Assembly (NCBI GenBank): GCA_018815765.1
Contig: JAHIWM010000219.1
Span: 1-61,113, forward strand
From: Gammaproteobacteria bacterium
GTDB taxonomy: Bacteria > Pseudomonadota > Gammaproteobacteria > Enterobacterales > Alteromonadaceae
Reading direction: 5' to 3'
DNA: 61,113 nt
Below the pieces are notes generated by a model, which was not told the DNA's origin, searched no databases, and saw only the letters and a program-made list of their open reading frames with translations. A program made the translations under genes and the position numbers. Numbering within the stretch: the first letter of the stretch is position 1; each line of letters opens with the position of its first letter. This document shows positions 52,656 to 61,113 of this stretch, in pieces.

Positions 52656-53564
52656 TTATTTTTCGGTAGAAAATTTCTGTTTATATAAGGCGCTGACCCA
52701 TTCAACAAATACCTTTACCCGTGGCGACAATTGGTTATGTTGCGGATAGAGCACATGCACAGGCAAAGCCGGACTTTGCAGATGACTTAGAATTTGCACT
52801 AAATCGCCAGACTCCAGATAACGTTTGATCCGAAAGTTGGGGACCTGAATAATACCGCAGCCTGCCAAAGCTGCGGCGGTGTATGATTCGGCGTCATTAA
52901 CCGATAACCAGCCTTTAGCCGGAAAATCCTGCTCTGCACCTTCTATCAAAAAACTAAAAGGGTAGCTGACGTTGTGATCACTGGAGAAAAAGCCCACGGC
53001 CTGATGCTGGCTCAGCTGTTCCGGTTGCATAGGCACACCATGCTGTTGCAGATAAGCCGGACTAGCGCATACCACTTGTGGCAAAGCAGCCAGCTTTTTG
53101 CCCACTAAAGTGGAATCTTTGGGCACACCTATCCGCACCACCAGATCAATACTTTCGCGCACCAAATCTACCAGCCTGTCACCAGTGCTGATGGCGATAT
53201 CCAGCTGCGGATAAAATGCTCTGAATTGCGGCAACGCTGGAATAATAATTTGTGCTGCATGCACCCCATGCAAGCCCAGACGTAATAAGCCGGCAGGGTT
53301 GGCTGCAACAGTATTCAGGCTGGCTTCGGCGTCGTCTAACTCAGACAAAATGCGAACACAGCGCTGATAAAAAGCCTGGCCATCCAAAGTAGGTTTGACC
53401 TGACGGGTGGTGCGTTCTAACAGGCGGCTATTCAGACGCTGCTCTAACTGCTGCATAGCGTAAGTTGCGGTAGCGCGTGGGATTTGTAATACACCGGCGG
53501 CCTGAGTAAAACTGCCCAGTTCGACGATTTTACAGTACAGCTTTAAGCTATCGAACTTGTCCAT
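52656..53564 (-). CDS. LysR-family transcriptional regulator
   Basis: The 302-residue protein has an N-terminal winged helix (about 1-60; FTQAAGVLQIPRATATYAMQQLEQRLNSRLL) and a LysR substrate domain of the type that regulates quinone or SDR-linked genes. It is divergent from the SDR-DoxX-DUF1097 genes, with 136 bp between starts, so it is the probable regulator of those genes. The substrate is unknown. Confidence 0.92.
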   Translation of the reverse strand: MDKFDSLKLYCKIVELGSFTQAAGVLQIPRATATYAMQQLEQRLNSRLLERTTRQVKPTLDGQAFYQRCVRILSELDDAEASLNTVAANPAGLLRLGLHGVHAAQIIIPALPQFRAFYPQLDIAISTGDRLVDLVRESIDLVVRIGVPKDSTLVGKKLAALPQVVCASPAYLQQHGVPMQPEQLSQHQAVGFFSSDHNVSYPFSFLIEGAEQDFPAKGWLSVNDAESYTAAALAGCGIIQVPNFRIKRYLESGDLVQILSHLQSPALPVHVLYPQHNQLSPRVKVFVEWVSALYKQKFSTEK

Positions 53565-53700
53565 TCTCTGGCCTTTTAAGGTTATTGTTCGCTCTGGTTG
53601 AATTATGTTATCAATTTTCGTGTATTTATCCAGTTATCCGGCAAATCTAAAGTAACTCCCATTCAGACACCGCAAGGGTGACTTAACCGGGAGAACAGCT

Positions 53701-54438
53701 ATGAAGACCTCAATCAAAACTGCACTAGTCACAGGCGCCTCCAGAGGCATAGGTAGAGCCATTGCTTTGCGTTTAGCAGAGGATGGTTTTGCTGTGGTAG
53801 TGAATTATGCCGCAGGACAGGAAAAAGCTGAGCAGGTGGTGGCGCAAATTCAGCAAGCGGGTGGCCGCGCTGTTGCAGTACAGGCTGATGTGGCTGACGC
53901 TGCTGCGGTCGAGCAGTTATTTGCTACTGCAAAATTACATTTCGGCCGGGTGGATGTAGTAGTGAACAGCGCTGGAATTCTAACGAATGTGTCGATAGCA
54001 GATTGCAGCACCGAACAATTTGCACAGTTAGTTCGCACCAATTTAACCGGTGCTTTTTGTGTGCTGGGCAGTGCAGCCCGCCATATCAACCAGGGCGGTC
54101 GCATTATTGCGTTATCGACCAGCGTGATAGGAAAAGCCTTACCAAGTTACGGTCCTTATATCGCCACCAAAGCCGCTGTTGAGGGTTTGGTTCATGTGCT
54201 GGCTAACGAGTTACGTGGTTTAAACATTACTGTGAATGCTGTAGCTCCTGGTCCTGTGGCTACAGAGCTGTTTTTAAATGGTAAGTCGGACGAATTAATC
54301 CAACAAATGGCGAAACTGGCTCCGCTGGAGCGCTTAGGCACGCCTGAAGATATTGCAGCTGTGGTGTCTATGTTAGCTGGCCCAGATGGCGCTTGGATTA
54401 ACTCGCAAGTGATCCGTGTGAATGGCGGCATGGTGTAA
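53701..54438 (+). CDS. SDR-family oxidoreductase
   Basis: A 245-residue classical SDR: cofactor motif TGASRGIG (about 10-17), NSAG, catalytic Ser in ALSTSVIG with Tyr-x-x-x-Lys in YIATK, and C-terminal GAWINSQVIRVNGGMV. Strong ribosome binding site CGGGAGAAC. It is the first gene divergent from the LysR regulator, followed 25 bp later by a DoxX gene. Confidence 0.9.
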   Translation: MKTSIKTALVTGASRGIGRAIALRLAEDGFAVVVNYAAGQEKAEQVVAQIQQAGGRAVAVQADVADAAAVEQLFATAKLHFGRVDVVVNSAGILTNVSIADCSTEQFAQLVRTNLTGAFCVLGSAARHINQGGRIIALSTSVIGKALPSYGPYIATKAAVEGLVHVLANELRGLNITVNAVAPGPVATELFLNGKSDELIQQMAKLAPLERLGTPEDIAAVVSMLAGPDGAWINSQVIRVNGGMV

Positions 54439-54463
54439 AGCAACAGCTTCAGGAGCAAAACTA

Positions 54464-54988
54464 ATGACTCTATTTAAAACCAACTCAGCGGCCTTTATTG
54501 ACGAGAAGGCCGACGATAAGACAGACGTTCAGGAAGGCTTGATTTTTCCTTCGTTGGGGGCCTTTTACAGCAAACTTGAACCCGTTTTTTATGCGTTACT
54601 GCGTTTTGTTTTCGGTAGTGTGATCTTCACTCACGGCCTGCCCAAGGCATTGGGGATCTCCCATGGTTCCATGGCTGACCCTATGGCTGGCTCCACCCAT
54701 TTGATCCAAAATGTGATGGGATTACCTTTTGCTCCACAGTTAGCCTTTCTGGTTATGCTGCTCGAAACCCTCGGCGCATTGATGCTCGCTATCGGCCTCT
54801 GGTCACGTCTTGTTGCTTTGGCCATCACTATTCAAATGATCGGAATTTGTTATGCGCTAGGCCCTACCTGGCCCTGGATTGATCGGGGTATTGAATATCC
54901 GGCGCTGATGGCTTTTCTGGCTTTGTATATCGCAGCGCGTGGCAGCGGCAGTTTTTCTGTGGACCACAAACTCAGGGTTTCAATTTGA
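54464..54988 (+). CDS. DoxX-family membrane protein
   Basis: The ATG at 54464 (CAGGAGCAAAACTA upstream) gives 174 residues. A soluble N-terminal stretch (about 1-40) is followed by four membrane helices with the DoxX pattern (LLRFVFGSVIFTHGLPK, LLETLGALMLAIGLWSRLVALA). DoxX proteins are implicated in quinone-dependent sulfur or redox stress reactions. It is in one transcript with the SDR and DUF1097 genes. Confidence 0.85.
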   Translation: MTLFKTNSAAFIDEKADDKTDVQEGLIFPSLGAFYSKLEPVFYALLRFVFGSVIFTHGLPKALGISHGSMADPMAGSTHLIQNVMGLPFAPQLAFLVMLLETLGALMLAIGLWSRLVALAITIQMIGICYALGPTWPWIDRGIEYPALMAFLALYIAARGSGSFSVDHKLRVSI

Positions 54989-55028
54989 TGCCTGCACTAT
55001 TCAACTAGTAATAATCAGGAGGTGAACT

Positions 55029-55508
55029 ATGACTAATTTAAATCAGAAATTAATAGCTGTAGTGCGGGAAGCGACTATAGCCACTGCAGCTGCCACTTTA
55101 TGTGCGCTGGTTTTGCAAGTGCCAGTCTGGGCTATGTTTATCGGCTGGATTGCGTTTTTTACCCGCGGTATGACAACCAAAGATGGTGTGATTAACTTGC
55201 TAACGGTCTGGATAGGAATAGCCATTGGTATAGCCGCAGGTCAACTGACCAGTGTGTTAACACCACTGACAGGAGAGGGGACTTTGAGCCTGGTGGTTTT
55301 TGTAGTGGCTCTTGTGGTGTTGTCTTTGCGTTATATGCCAGTCATTAACAATTTATTGGGGTTATTTTTAGGCTTGGTTAGTTTTTTTGCGTCGCACCAG
55401 CCACCAAACTTCGAGACATTTTTCACTTTAGCTTTGGCTGCAACTGTTGGGATAATGGCCGCGACCTGCCTGAGACTGCTGCAACACAAAACAGTGGCAG
55501 CGCATTAA
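55029..55508 (+). CDS. DUF1097 membrane protein
   Basis: A 159-residue integral membrane protein with about five helices: VREATIATAAATLCALVLQVP, MFIGWIAFFTRG, GVINLLTVWIGIAIG. The overall pattern matches DUF1097 (YcdZ-type) proteins of unknown function. A strong ribosome binding site (AGGAGGTGAACT) precedes the ATG. It is the last gene before a clear terminator. Confidence 0.85.
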   Translation: MTNLNQKLIAVVREATIATAAATLCALVLQVPVWAMFIGWIAFFTRGMTTKDGVINLLTVWIGIAIGIAAGQLTSVLTPLTGEGTLSLVVFVVALVVLSLRYMPVINNLLGLFLGLVSFFASHQPPNFETFFTLALAATVGIMAATCLRLLQHKTVAAH

Positions 55509-55535
55509 AAGAGTGCGGGCTGGTCGTTGATAATG

Positions 55536-55572
55536 TAGATCAGGGGGGCCTCCTCTGGTCTGCTTTTTTTTG
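55536..55572 (+). terminator. Rho-independent terminator after the SDR operon
   Basis: A stem between positions 55536-55547 and 55553-55564 (GTAGATCAGGGG with CTCCTCTGGTCTGC, two or three GT pairs) is followed directly by eight T. It ends the LysR-regulated unit. Confidence 0.8.
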
Positions 55573-55743
55573 CGCCTGAACGCATTGACTGATCCTTTAG
55601 GGAACCCAAATCGTTTAGCTTGTCAGAATGCTACAAAATATTGAATCAGCAAAAGAAACAGTGCTGTCACTTTAGCCGCTATTCGGTATGCTAAGTGGTG
55701 GCTACAGGCTGTTTTTACTACAAAATTAAACGGAGTTTTTTGC

Positions 55744-56853
55744 ATGAAATTGGTAAAGCTAGCTGTGGTATCCAGCCTTTGGCTGAGCTGTGCTGTGGTG
55801 GCGCAACAAGGCCCTGCTGTGCCGGTCAAAACGGCTTTAGTGCAACAGCAGAGCGTGCCTGTGTGGATCCGGGCCATAGGGCAAGTGAAAGCACAGCAAA
55901 GTGTTGAAATTCGCCCTCAGGTCGATGGCATATTGCAGCGTATTCTGGTGGAAGAAGGCCAGTTGGTGAAAGCTGGTGATCTGTTGGCGGTGATTGATGA
56001 TCGCAGTATTAAAGCCGCTTATGAACAAGCCAAAGCTCAGTTAGCTGTAGTGCAAGCGCAGCTCGATGTGGCGCGACTGGATTTAAAACGTTATCAGAAC
56101 CTGCGGAAAGATCAGGCGGTATCGGCGCAGATGGCCGATCAGCAACAGGCCACAGTGCAGCAATTGGAAGCACAACTGCGCAGTGTACAGGCGACTATCA
56201 ATGCACAACAGGTGGAGTTGTCTTATACCCAAATTGTCTCGCCAATATCAGGTCAGGTCGGTATACGTAATGTCGATGCAGGTAACTACATCAGAATTAG
56301 TGACGCCAGTAGTTTATTTTCCGTAGTGCAGTTGGACCCTATCAGCATTGAAATCTCTTTGCCGCAGTCGCGTCTACCAGAGTTACAGCTGTTGACGCAG
56401 CAAATCCGCCAGAAACAAACTGTGCCTGTGTTGGCTTATTTAAAAGAAGGTGCAGATCCTTTAGCACAAGGCCAGCTGACAGTAGTGGACAACAGAGTGG
56501 CTTCAGCGACTGGGACTATCAGAGTCAAGGCCGATTTTGCCAATCCGGACGCGGCTTTATGGCCAAGCCAGTCTGTGGTCATTGCTCTGCAAAGCAAAGT
56601 GTTAGACAAAGCTTTAACTATTCCGGCAAAAGCTTTACAGCAAGGCCCTGAAGGCGCTTTTGTCTGGTTTGACGAGAAAGGTAAAGCGGCCACTGCAGCT
56701 GTTGAAGTGGTATTGCAGGAAAAAAATCAGGTGGTAGTGACTGGGCTCACTGCAGGTCAGCAGATAATAGTGGATGGCCAGAGCCGTTTGCGTAAAGGCG
56801 CTGAACTGAAAATTCTGACTGACGCGCCTCAAACTGCAGCTGCGGAGCAATAA
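55744..56853 (+). CDS. RND efflux membrane-fusion protein
   Basis: The 369-residue periplasmic adaptor has a signal peptide (about 1-21), a biotinyl-lipoyl half (about 40-75; QVDGILQRILVEEGQLVKAGDLL), a helical hairpin (about 85-150), a second lipoyl half and a beta-barrel (about 200-360). It joins the RND pump to an outer-membrane channel. It is followed by the permease gene with a 2-bp gap. No TolC gene lies in the window. Confidence 0.93.
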   Translation: MKLVKLAVVSSLWLSCAVVAQQGPAVPVKTALVQQQSVPVWIRAIGQVKAQQSVEIRPQVDGILQRILVEEGQLVKAGDLLAVIDDRSIKAAYEQAKAQLAVVQAQLDVARLDLKRYQNLRKDQAVSAQMADQQQATVQQLEAQLRSVQATINAQQVELSYTQIVSPISGQVGIRNVDAGNYIRISDASSLFSVVQLDPISIEISLPQSRLPELQLLTQQIRQKQTVPVLAYLKEGADPLAQGQLTVVDNRVASATGTIRVKADFANPDAALWPSQSVVIALQSKVLDKALTIPAKALQQGPEGAFVWFDEKGKAATAAVEVVLQEKNQVVVTGLTAGQQIIVDGQSRLRKGAELKILTDAPQTAAAEQ

Positions 56854-56855
56854 AA

Positions 56856-59800
56856 ATGAAAAGCCGCAGTATTTTTGCCTGGTGTATGGATCACCCCATA
56901 GGCACAGTGTTACTTACTTTTGCCTTGGTGTTATTGGGTATTCTGGCTTTTCCGCGTTTATCTATTGCACCTTTACCTGAAGCGGATTTCCCTACCATTC
57001 AGGTGAATGCCCGTTTGCCGGGGGCCAGTGCCGAAACTATGGCATCTTCCGTTGCTACACCTTTGGAAGTGGCATTAAGTTCGGTGCCCGGTATTACCGA
57101 AATGACCTCAAGCAGCGCCCTGGGATCGGTAGAAATTACGCTGCAATTTGTGCTGGAAAAAGATATCGATACTGCAGCGCAGGAAGTGCAGGCTGCTCTG
57201 AATCAGGCGGCAGGCCGTTTGCCTGATATGCCAAATTTACCGACCTGGCGTAAGGTCAATCCGGCTGATAGTCCTATTTTAATTATTGGTGTCACCTCTG
57301 AAACTTTATCCCGCACTGAAATCAGCGACTTAGCCGAAACCGTACTGGCGCGTCAAATGACCCAAATTAACGGCGTGGGTGAGGTCTTTATTGGTGGCCA
57401 ACAAAAACCAGCCATTCGGATTCAGGCCAAACCTGAAGTGTTAGCAGCTGCTGGTTTAACCCTGGCGGATATTCGTGCCGCAGTGCAACGCGCCAGTGTC
57501 AATTTACCTAAAGGTGCCTTGTTTGGTGATAACAGAGTGTCGACTCTGACAGTAAATGACCAGATATTTTCTGCCGATGAATATGCTGATCTAATCGTCA
57601 GTTACAACGACGGCGCTCCTGTGTATTTGCGCGATGTAGCTAGTGTGAAACTCGGCGCTGAAAACGACTTTGTACAAATTTGGCCCAATGGCGAATCTGG
57701 TGTTGCCTTAATTATTCGCCGCCAGCCTGGTGCCAATATAGTAGCCACAGCGGATCGTATCAGTGCCGCTTTACCTCAACTGACCGCTGCTTTACCGGCT
57801 GATGTTAAAGTCGAAGTCTTTAACGACAGAACCCGGACTATCCGCTCTTCGTTGCATGAAGTAGAACTAACACTAGCTATCGCTGTGATACTGGTTATAG
57901 CTGTGATGGCGGCGTTTTTACGCCAGTGGTCCGCCACCTTAATAGTCTCCGCTGTGCTTGGTGTGTCTTTGATTGGTACCTGCGCTTTTATGTACCTGGC
58001 AGGCTTTAGCCTGAACAACCTCACCTTGGTGGCTATTGTCATAGCTGTTGGTTTTATTGTCGACGATGCCATAGTGGTGATTGAAAACATACACCGCCAC
58101 TTAGAAGCAGGCGAAACCAAAAGAGTTGCAGCGCTGAAAGGTGCTCAGGAAATTGGTTTTACCGTGGTGTCTATCAGTGTGTCTTTAGTGGCGGCTTTTA
58201 TTCCGCTGCTATTTATGGGGGGCATTATAGGCAAGCTGTTTTTAGAGTTTTCGTTAACTGCCACTGCCGCCATTTTGATTTCAGTGGTGGTGTGTTTAAC
58301 GCTGGCACCGACTTTGGCTTCGATTTTTATGGATAAAGCGCCAGCTCATGATCCAAACAAGCCGGGCTTTTTTGACCGCTTAGTCAAAGGTTATGACAAA
58401 GTACTGACCTGGGCTTTGGATCATCAGCGCATTATGCTTGGTGTGTTTTTTCTGACGGTCGCAGGCAGTGTCGCCAGCTTTATGGCAATACCCAAAGGCT
58501 TTTTTCCACTGCAGGACACGGGTTTTGTGATAGGTATCACTCAGGCTGCTTCTGATATTTCTTATGAAGATATGGTGGCTAAACATAAGCAAATGGAAGC
58601 TATCCTGAAAAATGATCCGGATATCACAGGGTTTAACCATCTGGTCGGGGGCAACAATTCCACCGGTTCAGGCCGTGTTTGGGTAGTGTTAAATGATCCT
58701 GATGATCGTGATGCCAGCGCCAGTGAAATTATCGACCGTCTACGGCCGCAATTTGCACAAATACCAGGTTTTCAGGTGTTTTTACGGGCCGCTCAGGATA
58801 TTAACCTGGGTTCTGGCCCTGGTCGGGCTCAATACAGTTATGTACTCAAAGCCTTAAGCAGTGAAGAACTGGCAACCTGGACTCAGGCACTGACGGCAAA
58901 ACTGCGGCAAAACCCTATGTTTACCGATTTATCCAACGACTTGCAGTGGGACGCCAATATTATCAAGCTGGAGCTGGACCGGCAGGAAGCAGCGCGTTTA
59001 GGTTTTGCCGCTGCTGATTTGGATCAGGCTTTGTACGATGCTTTTGGTCAGCGCCAGATTAACGAATACCAGACAGAAACCAACCAGTACAATGTGATAC
59101 TGGAGCTGGATCCTGCGCAGCGTGGCACAGCAGAAAGCCTCAACTATTTCCACTTACGTTCACCCACTACAGGTGAAATGGTGCCTTTATTGGCTTTTGC
59201 GAAAGTACTGCCTGCCACCAGTGGTCCTGTGGTTATTGCGCACAATGGCATGCAACCTGCCGCGAATTTGTCCTTTAACCTGGCTGCTGGTGTGGCGTTG
59301 GGCGATGCAGTGAATGCTCTGGAGCAAGCCCGTATAGAATTACAGATGCCAGCCTCAGTGGTTGGTTCTTTTCAGGGCGCAGCTCAGGCGTTTCAGGATT
59401 CTTTGGCTACTCAACCTCTGCTGATTTTCACTGCTTTATTGGCGGTTTATATCATTTTAGGTGTGTTGTACGAGAGTTTTGTTCACCCCCTGACGATTTT
59501 GTCTACCTTACCTTCAGCTGCTATTGGTGCCATTTTATTGCTCTGGGCCTGGCAACTGGATTTCTCCATTATGGCGCTTATAGGCATTATCCTGCTGATA
59601 GGTATAGTGAAGAAAAACGGTATTCTGATGGTCGACTTTGCGTTGCAAGCTCAGCGTGAACAAGGTTTGTCCGCTAAAGATGCAATACATCAGGCCTGTC
59701 TGGTTCGGTTCCGTCCTATTATGATGACGACATTAGCCGCTATTTTAGGTGCTGTGCCTTTAATGATGGGTTTTGGTACTGGTGCAGAACTGCGTGTGCC

Positions 59801-59909
59801 TTTAGGTGTTGCAGTGGTAGGGGGGCTGGCTTTTAGTCAGGTCTTAACGCTGCTGACAACTCCTGTTGTGTTCCTCGCATTAGATAAAGCCTTCTTGCAA
59901 AAGAAATAA
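56856..59909 (+). CDS. RND efflux permease (hydrophobe/amphiphile family)
   Basis: A 1017-residue HAE1-type permease with 12 membrane helices and two porter domains. Visible are the opening MDHPIGTVLLTFALVLLGILAFPRL, the paired-Asp motif in VGFIVDDAIVVIENIHRH (proton relay) and C-terminal IGIVKKNGILMVDFAL. It resembles MdtB/MdtC and AcrB-like pumps that export drugs, detergents or organic acids. It partners with the preceding adaptor protein. Confidence 0.94.
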   Translation: MKSRSIFAWCMDHPIGTVLLTFALVLLGILAFPRLSIAPLPEADFPTIQVNARLPGASAETMASSVATPLEVALSSVPGITEMTSSSALGSVEITLQFVLEKDIDTAAQEVQAALNQAAGRLPDMPNLPTWRKVNPADSPILIIGVTSETLSRTEISDLAETVLARQMTQINGVGEVFIGGQQKPAIRIQAKPEVLAAAGLTLADIRAAVQRASVNLPKGALFGDNRVSTLTVNDQIFSADEYADLIVSYNDGAPVYLRDVASVKLGAENDFVQIWPNGESGVALIIRRQPGANIVATADRISAALPQLTAALPADVKVEVFNDRTRTIRSSLHEVELTLAIAVILVIAVMAAFLRQWSATLIVSAVLGVSLIGTCAFMYLAGFSLNNLTLVAIVIAVGFIVDDAIVVIENIHRHLEAGETKRVAALKGAQEIGFTVVSISVSLVAAFIPLLFMGGIIGKLFLEFSLTATAAILISVVVCLTLAPTLASIFMDKAPAHDPNKPGFFDRLVKGYDKVLTWALDHQRIMLGVFFLTVAGSVASFMAIPKGFFPLQDTGFVIGITQAASDISYEDMVAKHKQMEAILKNDPDITGFNHLVGGNNSTGSGRVWVVLNDPDDRDASASEIIDRLRPQFAQIPGFQVFLRAAQDINLGSGPGRAQYSYVLKALSSEELATWTQALTAKLRQNPMFTDLSNDLQWDANIIKLELDRQEAARLGFAAADLDQALYDAFGQRQINEYQTETNQYNVILELDPAQRGTAESLNYFHLRSPTTGEMVPLLAFAKVLPATSGPVVIAHNGMQPAANLSFNLAAGVALGDAVNALEQARIELQMPASVVGSFQGAAQAFQDSLATQPLLIFTALLAVYIILGVLYESFVHPLTILSTLPSAAIGAILLLWAWQLDFSIMALIGIILLIGIVKKNGILMVDFALQAQREQGLSAKDAIHQACLVRFRPIMMTTLAAILGAVPLMMGFGTGAELRVPLGVAVVGGLAFSQVLTLLTTPVVFLALDKAFLQKK

Positions 59910-59910
59910 C

Positions 59911-59968
59911 TAATTCGGGTCAGAGTAAAATTAGGTCCTTGGCTTTAATTTTACTCTGACCCGAATTA
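59911..59968. repeat. REP-like perfect palindrome (GGGTCAGA type)
   Basis: A perfect 23-bp inverted repeat (59911-59933 with 59946-59968) around a 12-nt loop, starting TAATTCGGGTCAGAGTAAAA. It begins 2 bp after the RND permease stop. It shares the GGGTCAGA/AAAT core with the palindrome at 32537 and the half-site at 51466, and may act as terminator. Confidence 0.88.
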
Positions 59969-60176
59969 ACTGGTAGCGCTATCATTTTTACAAATTCTGT
60001 ACTTCCCTCATCATTCTGATTAAAAAAAACACAAAAACTGCCCATTAATTCAGCTTATTCTTTAGTCGTATCCTATCGCAAAAGATCCGGATCTCAGCTT
60101 GTTTTCACAAAAAAGATCTAAATAATGGTTGCGCAATCATTTATCTGGGGCTAATTTATCGCCCAGGCTTAGCCTT

Positions 60177-60262
60177 GGTATGAAAAGCAAGCGGAAGAAA
60201 TCAATTCAAATAGCAATCCCTAGGGGAGATGCCCTGGATTTCTTTTCGCTTGAACTGATACC
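60177..60262 (+). promoter_or_regulatory. Imperfect leader hairpin upstream of the TonB receptor gene
   Basis: Two 26-nt segments, starting GGTATGAAAAGCAAGCGGAA and ending CGCTTGAACTGATACC, can pair in three blocks (5, 6 and 8 bp) with bulges around a 34-nt loop containing its own CCCTAGGGGAGATGCCC. It lies about 70 bp before the GTG start. It may be a leader structure or a chance fold. Confidence 0.4.
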
Positions 60263-60333
60263 AAATAAAAAAAATCAACAGGTGTTAGCGCTGTCATGCT
60301 GACAAAAACATCCAGACAGGATAGGGGAATCAA

Positions 60334-61113
60334 AGTGAAAGTCTTAAAATTAAAACCGTCGTACTTACTGACTACGCTGGCACTCTGCAGTGCTTTTGGT
60401 GTAGCTGCACAAGTCGCTGAAACTGCAAAAACCAGCGATGGCAAAGATGATGAAGGTCGTGCTATTGAAGTTATTCAAATCAGCGCGACCAAAAGGGTAA
60501 CCACCTTACGTGAAACACCGCTTGCTGTGACTGCCTTTGACCAGAAAACTCTGGACGACAACCATGTGGCACAGCTGGATGATTTACAGGGCATAGTGCC
60601 TAGTTTACAAATCGCTCAAAACGGTACTCAAAATACGCCTATGGTGTATGTGCGTGGTATTGGTTCTTCTGATCAAACTGAAAGTGGTGACCCTGCAGTC
60701 GCTTTCCACATTGATGGTGTGTATTCAGCTCGTTCTCAGGGCGCTTCAGCTTTGATGTTTGATTTAGAGGGGGCTGAAATTTTACGTGGTCCGCAAGGCA
60801 CTTTGTTTGGCCGTAACGCCACAGGTGGAGTAGTGAACTTACACACTGCCAAAGCCCGTCTGGATGGTTTTGATGCCAATGCTGAAATCACCCTAGGCAA
60901 TTACGACCGCCGCGCTATGCGTGGTATGGTCAATATTCCATTAAGCGATACCTTAGCTGTGCGTGTTGCAGCTGCTGTTGATCAATCTGAAGGTGTAGTG
61001 GATTTCCTGCCTGGTTCAGCCATGGGTGAAAAATACGGTTCAACCGATTTGGCCGCTGCGCGTTTCAGTGCTTTTTACCAGCCATCTGACAAGTTTGATT
61101 TAACCTTATCCTA
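60334..61113 (+). CDS. TonB-dependent receptor, 5' part (runs off the window)
   Basis: The frame starts with GTG at 60334 (AGGGGAATC upstream) and stays open for 260 codons to the window end. It has a signal peptide (about 1-28, ending VAA), then a linker and the TonB plug domain: IEVIQISATKRVTTLRETPLAVTAF, VYVRGIGSS, FHIDGVYSARSQGA, EILRGPQGTLFGRNATGGVVN. The plug matches the large outer-membrane receptor family common in aquatic gammaproteobacteria for polymers, siderophores or vitamins. The substrate cannot be assigned from this part. Confidence 0.93.

Noticed and set aside
58380-58640. Minus-strand frame inside the RND permease
   Set aside because: Shadow of a strongly conserved coding region; codon pattern follows the plus strand.

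Overview
The window reads as a continuous piece of a gammaproteobacterial chromosome. The gene complement (gmk-rpoZ-spoT, recQ next to a YigI-type thioesterase with rarD close by, SelO, CioAB, many GGDEF/EAL and chemotaxis proteins, TonB receptor) and the moderate base composition suggest an aquatic Alteromonadales/Chromatiales organism, most like Rheinheimera or a close relative. That assignment is by recognition only; no search was run. There is no prophage, integron, CRISPR array, rRNA or tRNA that I can see. The accessory signal is in small repeats, one toxin-antitoxin pair and one frameshifted small gene.

Layout. 1-3.5 kb: an envelope-stress-flavoured set (two-BON-domain periplasmic protein, helical DUF2383-like protein, small lipoprotein, a 58-residue DUF1328 membrane protein) around a sigma54 activator with a degenerate receiver. 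3.7-9.2 kb: a small unknown gene, a SWIM-SNF2 helicase, an exported serine hydrolase and a Cys-rich secreted protein. 9.2-14.4 kb: a diguanylate cyclase/phosphodiesterase, rhodanese, MCP and SDR. 14.4-15.8 kb: a frameshifted small gene, an orphan 97-residue gene and a HigBA-type toxin-antitoxin pair. 15.9-18.4 kb: a Tat/lipobox FAD oxidase of the berberine-bridge family followed by an exported SMP-30-type lactonase. 18.5-25.1 kb: AraC regulator, PACE efflux protein, CadC-like TPR regulator, second serine hydrolase, a 73-bp tandem repeat, CBS protein and a small secreted protein.

25.2-31.4 kb is the most interesting block: a cyanide-insensitive bd oxidase operon (cioAB) flanked by two microproteins (34 residues upstream, 39 downstream), with a sigma54-type promoter candidate in front of it and a divergent membrane histidine kinase plus sigma54 activator. 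31.4-43.6 kb: STAS-like protein, YkgJ-type Cys-cluster protein, a 7TM-DISM/PAS/degenerate-GGDEF/EAL protein overlapping a small gene and SelO, cytochrome c, recQ, thioesterase, MCP, rarD and a VOC protein. 43.6-50.3 kb: recG, a periplasmic binding protein, and the gmk-rpoZ-spoT-ridA operon. 50.4-61.1 kb: aldo/keto reductase, DUF4442, LysR divergent from SDR-DoxX-DUF1097, an RND efflux pair, and the start of a TonB-dependent receptor that runs off the end.

Repeats tie the window together. A 123-bp structured repeat occurs three times (7357, 18361, 43091), always with the same end at a gene 3' end; in two cases it supplies the last codons and the stop. Perfect GGGTCAGA-type palindromes (32537, 59911, half-site 51466) look like REP elements, and a 266-bp MITE-like element lies at 1202.
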